This document shows positions 1 through 5,046 of a stretch of 5,267 nt of DNA, piece by piece. A program made the translations under genes and the position numbers. The notes under the pieces were generated by a model, which worked only from the letters and a program-made list of their open reading frames with translations, had not been told where the DNA came from and made no database searches. This DNA comes from Flavobacterium sp. (GTDB lineage: Bacteria > Bacteroidota > Bacteroidia > Flavobacteriales > Flavobacteriaceae), in the NCBI GenBank assembly GCA_030150335.1, contig JASLGC010000097.1, positions 1 to 5,267 on the forward strand, written 5' to 3'. Positions within the stretch are counted from its first letter, which is position 1; the number at the start of each line of letters is the position of its first letter.

Positions 1-326
1 ATATACTTGATCGCATCTATATCTTCACCTGCCTTTCTCATCAAAAGACTAATCACCTCATAATTTTCTATAAACTTATTTAAGCTCAATACATCTAATC
101 GCTCTTCATCATCTATTGTCTCACTTAATATATACGCCTTACTCTTTCTATTATAAACAACTGGTATATTAAGTTCTTCAATAAGTTTTTTACGCAAGCG
201 ATTCCAAGTTTCATAACTTATAGATCCACATTCATCCCCAAGCTGTTCACATATAAAGTTTCCTGTTAGTTCTCCTTTGTCTTTAAACAACTCAAGCACT
301 TTCTGAACTCTAACCAAATCTTTCAT
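1..326 (-). CDS. Probable WYL-type helix-turn-helix transcriptional regulator, N-terminal fragment
   Basis: This reading frame is open from an ATG at 326-324 to the left edge, giving 108 codons of an incomplete protein that begins MKDLVRVQKVLELF. An in-frame stop lies just upstream, so this is the first ATG. Residues about 1-70 look like the winged helix-turn-helix of YafY/DeoR-like WYL regulators: a helix (VQKVLELFKDKGELTG), a second helix (ICEQLGDECG), a recognition-like helix (SYETWNRLRKKLIEEL), then a wing (NIPVVYNRKSKAYIL) matching the usual 'LGIPIxYDxxxxGYxL' pattern. Residues 71-108 are an acidic helical linker. The ligand-binding WYL domain itself would lie beyond the edge and is not seen, so the family call is an inference. 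Such proteins usually bind DNA as dimers and often control neighbouring genes. It follows the small DUF gene by 62 bp on the same strand, and the inverted repeats in that gap could be its own operator. It could instead be another HTH_11-type regulator. Confidence 0.55.
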   Translation of the reverse strand, partial: MKDLVRVQKVLELFKDKGELTGNFICEQLGDECGSISYETWNRLRKKLIEELNIPVVYNRKSKAYILSETIDDEERLDVLSLNKFIENYEVISLLMRKAGEDIDAIKY

Positions 327-344
327 TCTTTCATAGTATTACAA

Positions 345-377
345 TGACAGTGCGAAGAAAACACTTGACTCTGTCAA
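345..377. promoter_or_regulatory. Inverted-repeat cluster, candidate operator
   Basis: The 62-bp gap between the DUF6140-like gene and the HTH gene holds a perfect 5-bp palindrome, TTGAC-TCT-GTCAA (365-377). It also holds a second TGACAG (345-350), which is the inverse of the CTGTCA at 371-376. The shared half-site TGAC/GTCA thus occurs three times within 33 bp, just upstream of the regulator's start codon. That arrangement is typical of a dimeric regulator's binding site, and autoregulation is an inference. The half-sites are short and could arise by chance. Confidence 0.3.
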
Positions 378-388
378 AACACGCCAGT

Positions 389-604
389 CTATTTTATTTC
401 TATTACTTCTATAAATCCGGGACTACAGGCATAGCCTTTTTTCAAATCAATACCATACACTCGCAAAAAAGCTTCTTGTATTGGCTTACCTTGTTCTACC
501 ATCCAAGGAGGAGTAAAAGATGCGAATTCTACACTCATCCCTTTCTCAATGTACATTTCTCCTTCTTTATGTGTATGTACTACAGTAGCTCTATATCGTG
601 CCAT
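389..604 (-). CDS. Small DUF6140-like protein of unknown function
   Basis: This complete 71-residue protein starts at the ATG at 604-602. It has no signal peptide or membrane segment, so it is probably cytoplasmic. Its pattern is a short beta strand (YRATVVHT), a charged turn, 'IEKGMSVEFAS' at about residues 19-29, and a helix with 'IQEAFLRVYGIDLKK' at about 42-56, ending in 'FIEVIEIK'. From memory, the combination 'EKGMSVE ... AFxRxYGIDxKKA' is typical of the small Bacteroidota family DUF6140, which has no known function. The assignment is by recognition, not by search. A degenerate -7 element, TAGGTTTA on the minus strand (630-623), lies about 19 bp before the start, but I see no good -33 partner. 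The gene precedes the HTH gene on the same strand and may be co-transcribed with it. A plus-strand ORF covering the same bases is a shadow. Confidence 0.65.
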   Translation of the reverse strand: MARYRATVVHTHKEGEMYIEKGMSVEFASFTPPWMVEQGKPIQEAFLRVYGIDLKKGYACSPGFIEVIEIK

Positions 605-654
605 AATTTTTCAATTTTATATTAAACCTATCAACTATATTGACTTTAAGAAAG

Positions 655-723
655 AAAAAAAGGGTGAACTATCCGCTTTTCTTAGTGAAAAAAAACTCAC
701 TCAAAAAAAACGATAGTTCACCC
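655..723 (-). terminator. Long-loop hairpin with T-tract, second terminator or structured element
   Basis: A perfect 12-bp inverted repeat pairs GGGTGAACTATC (662-673) with GATAGTTCACCC (712-723). On the minus strand the stem is followed at once by seven Ts (661-655), as in an intrinsic terminator. The 38-nt loop is large but holds its own 5-bp stem (AGTGA 684-688 with TCACT 697-701) and complementary A- and T-rich runs, so the whole may fold as one long imperfect hairpin. It lies upstream of the DUF6140-like gene and could insulate that gene from read-through. An attenuator or the end of a small RNA are alternatives. Confidence 0.5.
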
Positions 724-727
724 AATA

Positions 728-787
728 TTATTTGCCATCATTAAACCTCTTATTCCGCGAATTTCCAAACGTTGAACCCGCATTCAT
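728..787 (-). CDS. Doubtful 19-codon ORF between two terminators
   Basis: An ATG at 787-785 opens a 19-codon frame ending in TAA at 730-728. The product is basic and polar (MNAGSTFGNSRNKRF, then NDGK). It uses GCG, TCG, CGG and AGG codons that are uncommon in the neighbouring genes. It lies between two minus-strand hairpins, 662-723 and 797-831. I do not recognise the peptide and see no promoter dedicated to it. An ORF this short is expected by chance, so it is listed only because the stretch is otherwise unexplained. Confidence 0.12.
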   Translation of the reverse strand: MNAGSTFGNSRNKRFNDGK

Positions 788-793
788 TCCATT

Positions 794-831
794 AAAAAAG
801 GCTATTATCACATATTGCGATAATAGCCTTT
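794..831 (-). terminator. Intrinsic terminator of the secreted-protein gene
   Basis: AAAGGCTATTATC (797-809) is the perfect reverse complement of GATAATAGCCTTT (819-831), with a 9-nt loop. On the minus strand the GGCTATTATC stem is followed by six Ts (799-794). It starts about 25 bp past the stop codon at 856, the usual position for a Rho-independent terminator. It probably ends a transcript covering the secreted-protein gene, and perhaps the thioesterase gene upstream. Confidence 0.85.
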
Positions 832-855
832 CCTATACTTATGTATAAAATATAA

Positions 856-1590
856 TTACAAACCTAAGAAACCAACGAAGTCAGCATATTGCTTTGCTAA
901 ATACAATTGATATTCCTCTGTTCTTTCTACCTTAATTTTACCATACTCTGGTTGAGCTACCACATAGTATAAAAATGCATCCACTCTTTCTGTAGGTATT
1001 TTCATATCTGCAATCAAGTCGTCTTTTGGATATTCCTCTACAAACTCTTGAATACGTATATCAAGTCTTTCATACAATATAGCAGCCTTATCCTTCTTCT
1101 TTCTTCCAGAAATAAGGTTCCCTATAGCGTCTAAGCTAATCCCCATACCATAGTTAGAGGTGGCAGCAAATACAGTATTGTTCTTTTTATATCTTCTTTC
1201 TGCAGGAGTAAGTTTTTTACCATAACCTGGTTCAAACAAATCATCTTCAAAGTTTTTATGTAGAATCACAACCTCTTCTAATGTTTGCCCTGGCTTAGTC
1301 AGTACCACAGTAATTCTACCTAAGTCAAAGTCCTCTTGTGTCATCACATAATCAACAGGAGAAATTTTCTTATTAGAAAACTGAATTGTATCACCAACTT
1401 GAGAATTAATCATAAAATATCCACGACCGTCAAGTTTAGTAACCTCGTTACTCTTTTTATTAACAATAGTAGCTGATACTATTTTTCCGTCATACATACG
1501 AGCACGCCCATCTATTAACTTTACTTCCTGAGCAAAAGCACTCAAAGAAAATAGACATCCTACACCCATTAGCCAATAAGCTGGTTTCAT
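856..1590 (-). CDS. Secreted protein with carboxypeptidase-regulatory-like domain, unknown function
   Basis: This complete protein has 244 residues. Residues 1-20 form a Sec signal peptide, with a hydrophobic core (YWLMGVGCLFSLSAFA) and a likely cleavage site AFA|QEV. Cys12 has no proper lipobox, so a lipoprotein is unlikely. Residues about 24-100 look like the beta-sandwich CarboxypepD_reg-like fold: 'GKIVSATIVNKKSNEVTKLDGRGYFMI', then 'VGDTIQFS'. They are followed by 'TLEEVVI' (103-109), the short motif that in SusC/TonB-dependent receptors joins this domain to the plug. No plug or barrel follows. Residues 110-244 appear largely helical and charged, and I do not recognise them. The protein is probably periplasmic or associated with the outer membrane, and its function is unknown. 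It lies 74 bp downstream of the thioesterase gene on the same strand, with no clear terminator between them, so co-transcription is possible. A strong terminator follows. Confidence 0.75.
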   Translation of the reverse strand: MKPAYWLMGVGCLFSLSAFAQEVKLIDGRARMYDGKIVSATIVNKKSNEVTKLDGRGYFMINSQVGDTIQFSNKKISPVDYVMTQEDFDLGRITVVLTKPGQTLEEVVILHKNFEDDLFEPGYGKKLTPAERRYKKNNTVFAATSNYGMGISLDAIGNLISGRKKKDKAAILYERLDIRIQEFVEEYPKDDLIADMKIPTERVDAFLYYVVAQPEYGKIKVERTEEYQLYLAKQYADFVGFLGL

Positions 1591-1664
1591 ATTATTTGTT
1601 TTATGTAAATATAAATATTTGTTTTTGTATAATCACTAATTACACAAAAGACTTTTCTTAAGCT

Positions 1665-2072
1665 CTATTCTTCTATTTTAGAAATCTTTTCGACCACATA
1701 ATTAGGAGCTGCCATCGGACGACCTGTTTTCATGTTTATAAATACTAAAACTGAATTACCCGTTGTCAACAAATCACCTTGCTCATTATACAATTCATAA
1801 TCAAATTCTATCTTCACGGAACTCAGCTTTTTAAGGATAGTACGGATGGTCAAAAGCTCATCATATTTAGCAGACTTCTTATAGTTCATCGTTAGAGACA
1901 CTACAGGCAACATTACCCCTAACTCCTCCATCTTCTTATATGACACCCCAAGGTTTCTTAACCACTCAACTCTCCCAATTTCAAGGTATTGCGCGTAATT
2001 TCCATGATATACTACCCCCATCTGGTCCGTTTCAGCATAACGTACTCTCACGTCAAAATCAAAATGTTTCAT
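1665..2072 (-). CDS. Acyl-CoA thioesterase, YbgC/4HBT hotdog-fold family
   Basis: This complete 135-residue protein has the usual length for a single-domain hotdog thioesterase. The N-terminal signature 'VRYAETDQMGVVYHGNYAQY' (residues 10-29) is characteristic of the YbgC/4-hydroxybenzoyl-CoA thioesterase family. It contains the catalytic Asp (Asp16) and the conserved His23 and Asn25 before the central hotdog helix (LEIGRVEWLRNLG). The C-terminal 'KTGRPMAAPNYVVEKI' also fits the family. Members hydrolyse acyl-CoA thioesters in the cytosol as oligomers. In Proteobacteria YbgC belongs to the Tol-Pal cluster, but here it is divergent from dnaA, so that link does not apply and the substrate is unknown. 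ATG at 2072 is the natural start because the signature begins ten residues later. A promoter with an exact TACCTTTG element lies in the divergent region, implying a leader of roughly 115 nt. Confidence 0.92.
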   Translation of the reverse strand: MKHFDFDVRVRYAETDQMGVVYHGNYAQYLEIGRVEWLRNLGVSYKKMEELGVMLPVVSLTMNYKKSAKYDELLTIRTILKKLSSVKIEFDYELYNEQGDLLTTGNSVLVFINMKTGRPMAAPNYVVEKISKIEE

Positions 2073-2156
2073 ATTCCTTTTAATTATACTTGTTTCTTCT
2101 TTTTTTTATAGTACTTACCAAATTAATTTGTTTTATACAATGGCTAATAAGTTTTT

Positions 2157-2177
2157 TTATCCCAAATTTTGTTCACA
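2157..2177. promoter_or_regulatory. Weak DnaA-box-like sites upstream of dnaA
   Basis: TTGTTCACA (2169-2177) differs from the consensus TTATNCACA at one position. TTATCCCAA (2157-2165), just before it, differs at two. The surrounding 188-bp divergent region is AT-rich. These could be autoregulatory DnaA sites or part of an origin. There are too few good boxes to call oriC, and sites this degenerate occur by chance in AT-rich DNA. Confidence 0.2.
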
Positions 2178-2193
2178 TATTTGTGCTCGCAAA

Positions 2194-2228
2194 CAAAGGT
2201 AATTTTAACCCCTTGAAATTACCCCAAA
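2194..2228 (-). promoter_or_regulatory. Bacteroidota-type promoter for the thioesterase gene
   Basis: Read on the minus strand, TACCTTTG (2201-2194) matches the Bacteroidota -7 consensus TAnnTTTG exactly. A TTTG (2228-2225) lies upstream of it as the -33 element. The 23-bp spacer is at the long end of the accepted range. The promoter points to the thioesterase gene. I found no equally good promoter for dnaA on the plus strand; a weak candidate is TTG at 2213-2215 followed by TAACTG near 2234. Confidence 0.55.
2198..2223. repeat. 8-bp inverted repeat inside the divergent promoter region
   Basis: GGTAATTT (2198-2205) and AAATTACC (2216-2223) are perfect reverse complements separated by 10 bp. 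The repeat fills the spacer of the predicted thioesterase promoter, overlaps its -7 element, and lies 38-63 bp upstream of the dnaA start codon. This is a good position for an operator affecting one or both divergent genes. It has no T-tract, so it is not a terminator. No regulator can be named from the sequence. Confidence 0.4.
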
Positions 2229-2260
2229 AGTAGTAACTGTTTTTATAATTCTAACCTAAA

Positions 2261-3700
2261 ATGCACGAGTATACAATTAAGTCAGCAGAATCTGTGTGGA
2301 ATAATTGTCTTAAGTTCATAAAAGACAATATTCAAGAACAAGCCTTCAAGACTTGGTTCATGCCTATTCAAGCAATTGAACTTACAGAGAATGCCCTATA
2401 TATTCAAGTGCCAAGTAAGTTTTTTTACGAGTGGTTGGAAGAACACTATGTAAAAATTCTTAAAGTAGCCTTAACTAAACAACTTGGCCCAGACGCTAAA
2501 TTGCTGTATAAAATTCAGATGGAAAATACATCTGGAAACAAACAACCGTATACAGAACAATTACCAAGCGCTCAAAGAAGCCCTGTTAAACCACAAGAAT
2601 TAGACGTACCAGTACAAAATAAGAATCCAGAATTAAAAAACCCTTTTATAATTCCTGGAATTCGCAATGTGAAGATTGAGTCACAATTAAATTCAAATTA
2701 TTCATTTGATAACTTCTTAGAAGGTGATTCAAACCGTTTGGCGCGTTCTGCAGGTTTGGCTGTAGCTAATAAACCTGGAGGTACATCATTTAACCCGTTA
2801 TTAATTTTCGGAGGAGTAGGTTTAGGAAAAACTCACTTAGCTCACGCTATTGGAGTTGAAATTAAAGACCTATATCCTGAAAAGACAGTTTTATATATCT
2901 CTGCTGAAGTGTTTACTCAACAGTATGTTGACTCTGTGCGTAAACAAACAAGAAATGACTTTATTTATTTCTATCAGTTAATTGACGTATTAATTGTCGA
3001 TGATATCCAATTCTTATCTGGTAAATCAGGTACACAAGATGTATTCTTCCATATCTTTAACCATTTACACCAAAATGGTAAACAAGTAATCTTGACTTCG
3101 GACAAGGCACCTGTTGATATGCAAGATATCGAACAACGTTTATTATCTCGTTTCAAATGGGGATTATCTGCAGAGATACAACACCCAGATTTTGAAACAA
3201 GAGTAAAAATCGTTGAGAGCCTTTTATTCCGTGATGGAGTTGAAATGCCTAAAGAAATTATTCAATACGTTGCTAAGAACGTTAATTCTAACATCCGTGA
3301 ATTAGAAGGTGCTATTATTTCATTAATCGCACAGTCTTCATTCAATAAACGTGAAGTTACTCTTGACCTTGCAAGAAACGTAGTGGAGAAATTCGTTAAG
3401 AACGTTAAGAGAGAAATCTCTATCGACTATATTCAAAAAGTGGTATCTGACTATTTCCAAATGGATACAGAAACGCTTCGTTCTAAAACAAGAAAGAGAA
3501 ACATTGTACAAGCAAGACAACTTGCTATGTTCTTTGCTAAGAAATACACTAAGTCTTCTTTAGCAAGTATTGGTTCTCAAATTGGAGATCGTGATCACGC
3601 AACTGTATTACACGCTTGTAAAACGATTGACAACTTGATTGAAACAGACAAAGAGTTTAAAAAATATCACGATGATATAAATCTTAAATTTAGTATGTAA
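2261..3700 (+). CDS. dnaA: Chromosomal replication initiator protein DnaA
   Basis: This complete protein of 479 residues has the full DnaA architecture. Domain I (about 1-85; VWNNCLKFIKDNI, FKTWFMPI) mediates self-association and helicase loading. Residues 86-145 form a variable linker. Domain III is the AAA+ ATPase: Walker A GGVGLGKTH (184-192, Lys190), Walker B LIVDDIQFL (244-252, Asp247/Asp248), sensor 1 VILTSDKAP (276-284), the arginine-finger region RLLSRFKWGL (293-302) and sensor 2 NIRELEGAI (344-352, Arg346). Domain IV carries the DNA-binding signature DRDHATVLHACKTIDNL (443-459). ATP-bound DnaA oligomerises on DnaA boxes in oriC, melts the duplex and recruits the helicase. All key residues are present. 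ATG at 2261 gives a standard domain I. dnaN does not follow, in keeping with the separated dnaA and dnaN of many Bacteroidota. The stop codon overlaps the start of the phosphatase gene. Confidence 0.99.
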   Translation: MHEYTIKSAESVWNNCLKFIKDNIQEQAFKTWFMPIQAIELTENALYIQVPSKFFYEWLEEHYVKILKVALTKQLGPDAKLLYKIQMENTSGNKQPYTEQLPSAQRSPVKPQELDVPVQNKNPELKNPFIIPGIRNVKIESQLNSNYSFDNFLEGDSNRLARSAGLAVANKPGGTSFNPLLIFGGVGLGKTHLAHAIGVEIKDLYPEKTVLYISAEVFTQQYVDSVRKQTRNDFIYFYQLIDVLIVDDIQFLSGKSGTQDVFFHIFNHLHQNGKQVILTSDKAPVDMQDIEQRLLSRFKWGLSAEIQHPDFETRVKIVESLLFRDGVEMPKEIIQYVAKNVNSNIRELEGAIISLIAQSSFNKREVTLDLARNVVEKFVKNVKREISIDYIQKVVSDYFQMDTETLRSKTRKRNIVQARQLAMFFAKKYTKSSLASIGSQIGDRDHATVLHACKTIDNLIETDKEFKKYHDDINLKFSM

Positions 3701-4158
3701 TGAAAGCTAAAGTTTTGATGGTTTGCTTAGGTAATATTTGCCGTTCTCCATTAGCAGAGGGTATTCTTCAATCAAAACTTTCGAAAGAAAGTTTTTTTGT
3801 TGACTCAGCAGGAACGGGTGCATGGCATGTCGGACAACAACCAGATCCTCGATCTATAGAAGTTGCTTCGCATTATGACATTGATTTAACCACACAAAGA
3901 GCACGTCAATTTAGCATCAATGATTTTACTGAGTTTGATAGAATCTACGTTATGGACCAATCTAATTACGACAATGTAATTAAATTAGCTCCAAATGAAG
4001 AAGCTAAACAAAAGGTAAAACTCATATTAAATGAACTACATCCTGATCAAAATAAAGAAGTACCTGATCCGTACTTTGGTGGTCCAGGAGGTTTTTACCA
4101 CGTCTACAAAATGTTAGACGACGCATGCAACGTAATAGCCAAAGATTTACAATCTTAG
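3700..4158 (+). CDS. Low-molecular-weight protein tyrosine phosphatase
   Basis: This complete 152-residue protein has normal family length. The P-loop VCLGNICRSP (residues 8-17) supplies the CX5R catalytic motif: nucleophile Cys9, phosphate-binding Arg15 and Ser16. The general-acid loop VPDPYFGG (121-128) supplies Asp123. The protein should hydrolyse phosphotyrosine by a cysteinyl-phosphate intermediate in the cytosol. In bacteria these enzymes often counteract BY-kinases that control polysaccharide export, but no kinase or polysaccharide gene is nearby. The related arsenate reductases share this fold, but the intact DPYFGG loop favours a phosphatase. Its ATG uses the last A of the dnaA stop codon (TAATG), so translation is probably coupled to dnaA. 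A strong terminator starts 13 bp after the stop. The in vivo substrate cannot be inferred. Confidence 0.95.
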   Translation: MKAKVLMVCLGNICRSPLAEGILQSKLSKESFFVDSAGTGAWHVGQQPDPRSIEVASHYDIDLTTQRARQFSINDFTEFDRIYVMDQSNYDNVIKLAPNEEAKQKVKLILNELHPDQNKEVPDPYFGGPGGFYHVYKMLDDACNVIAKDLQS

Positions 4159-4171
4159 ATATATATTTAGT

Positions 4172-4207
4172 AAAAGGAAGAAAGTCATTTTCTTCCTTTT
4201 CTTTTTT
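4172..4207 (+). terminator. Intrinsic terminator after the dnaA-phosphatase operon
   Basis: AAAAGGAAGAAA (4172-4183) pairs perfectly with TTTCTTCCTTTT (4189-4200), making a 12-bp stem with a 5-nt loop. A C and six Ts (4202-4207) follow. It begins 13 bp past the phosphatase stop. The stem is purine/pyrimidine-biased and has few G:C pairs, so it may be leaky. Confidence 0.8.
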
Positions 4208-4232
4208 GTACTACACTTTATCTTTACCTTTG
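4205..4232 (+). promoter_or_regulatory. Bacteroidota-type promoter for the methyltransferase gene
   Basis: TACCTTTG (4225-4232) matches the -7 consensus TAnnTTTG exactly. TTTG at 4205-4208 can act as the -33 element, with a 16-bp spacer that is slightly short. Transcription would start near 4238-4240, leaving a leader of about 20 nt before the ATG at 4260. The -33 element overlaps the T-tract of the preceding terminator. Confidence 0.6.
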
Positions 4233-4259
4233 CACAACTATTTATAGAATTCACTATTC

Positions 4260-4985
4260 ATGACAAATCAATCACCAACGGGTACTTTATACCTTATACC
4301 GATTACATTAGGAGAAACTACAAATCCACTTGATGTACTACCACAAACAGTAAAACGCGCAATTGAAATGCTTGACATATTTATTGTTGAGAATGAAAAG
4401 ACAGCAAGGCGTTTTATCAAAAGTATTTGTCCTGAAAAGAAACAATCAGAACTAATCTTATTCCCTTTAAATAAACACACTGAAATCAGTGAATATAAGG
4501 AATACATCAAACCTTTGTTAGAAGGTAAAAGTGTTGGGGTAATGAGTGAAGCAGGTTGTCCTGGTGTAGCAGATCCAGGTGCTGTAATTGTAGATTTAGC
4601 ACATAAACGCAATATAAAAGTAACACCTCTTGTTGGTCCCTCTTCTATCCTATTGTCCGTAATGGCATCGGGAATGAATGGACAGAGTTTTGCTTTCAAT
4701 GGTTACTTACCAATAGACAAATCAGACAAAAAAAGTGCATTGAAAGGTCTTGAGAAATTATCACAAGAAAAGAACCAATCACAATTGTTTATTGAAACAC
4801 CTTATAGAAACAATCAACTTCTACAAGACATGGCACAAATATTAAACCCAAACACATTAGTTTGCGTTGCTTGTGACATTACATTGGAAACAGAGTTTAT
4901 TTCAACTAAACCAGCTTCTCAATGGAAGAACACGAAAATAGATTTACACAAAAGACCGTGTATTTTCATCATACATAAAAACTAA
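4260..4985 (+). CDS. SAM-dependent methyltransferase, tetrapyrrole-methylase fold, RsmI-related
   Basis: This complete protein has 241 residues. Its conserved blocks run parallel to RsmI, the 16S rRNA C1402 2'-O-methyltransferase. 'GTLYLIPITLGE' (8-19) stands for RsmI 'GTLYVVATPIGN'. 'MSEAGCPGVADPGAVIV' (95-111) stands for 'SDAGTPLISDPG'. 'PLVGPSSILLSVMASG' (123-138) and 'FAFNGYLP' (144-151) match 'PLPGPSA..ALxASG' and 'FxFxGFLP', and 'LFIETPYRN' (176-184) matches 'ExPHR'. These blocks form the SAM pocket between the two subdomains. The protein lacks the C-terminal extension of E. coli RsmI (286 residues), and several core residues differ (Ile-Thr-Leu for Thr-Pro-Ile, Cys for Thr). It therefore looks like the shorter Bacteroidota paralogue and not RsmI itself, and its substrate is uncertain. 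It has its own promoter and a shared bidirectional terminator. A 143-codon antisense ORF inside it is a shadow. Confidence 0.9.
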   Translation: MTNQSPTGTLYLIPITLGETTNPLDVLPQTVKRAIEMLDIFIVENEKTARRFIKSICPEKKQSELILFPLNKHTEISEYKEYIKPLLEGKSVGVMSEAGCPGVADPGAVIVDLAHKRNIKVTPLVGPSSILLSVMASGMNGQSFAFNGYLPIDKSDKKSALKGLEKLSQEKNQSQLFIETPYRNNQLLQDMAQILNPNTLVCVACDITLETEFISTKPASQWKNTKIDLHKRPCIFIIHKN

Positions 4986-5016
4986 AAAAGAGCAGCTTAA
5001 ATAAGCTGCTCTTTTT
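4985..5016. terminator. Bidirectional intrinsic terminator between convergent genes
   Basis: AAAAAGAGCAGCTTA (4985-4999) is the perfect reverse complement of TAAGCTGCTCTTTTT (5002-5016). This gives a stem of about 14 bp with a GAGCAGC core and a small loop. The plus strand ends in five Ts (5012-5016) and the minus strand in six (4989-4984). It starts at the last base of the methyltransferase stop codon and lies 30 bp beyond the stop of the convergent gene, so it can serve both. Confidence 0.92.
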
Positions 5017-5046
5017 GTATATATGAAATTAGAACTATTAGTCTAA

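Noticed and set aside
344..625. Plus-strand 93-codon ORF opposite the DUF6140-like gene
   Set aside because: It is antisense to a gene with a recognisable protein pattern, its own translation is low-complexity and rich in Phe, Tyr and Ser, and it has no homology signal I recognise.
1591..1664. A terminator between the thioesterase and secreted-protein genes
   Set aside because: Only a very short AAAAG/CTTTT pairing is present, without a stable stem or suitable T-tract.
2073..2260. A full oriC in the region upstream of dnaA
   Set aside because: Only one one-mismatch and one two-mismatch DnaA box are visible, with no clear 13-mer repeats. This is not enough to call an origin.
2974..3156. Minus-strand 60-codon ORF inside dnaA
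   Set aside because: It is a shadow of the AAA+ domain coding sequence, which is intact on the plus strand.
3338..3520. Minus-strand 60-codon ORF inside dnaA
   Set aside because: It is a shadow of the end of domain III and the start of domain IV of DnaA.
4268..4699. Minus-strand 143-codon ORF inside the methyltransferase gene
   Set aside because: It is long, but exactly antisense to the conserved SAM-binding blocks. Its translation shows no recognisable domain, and it has no promoter or terminator of its own.
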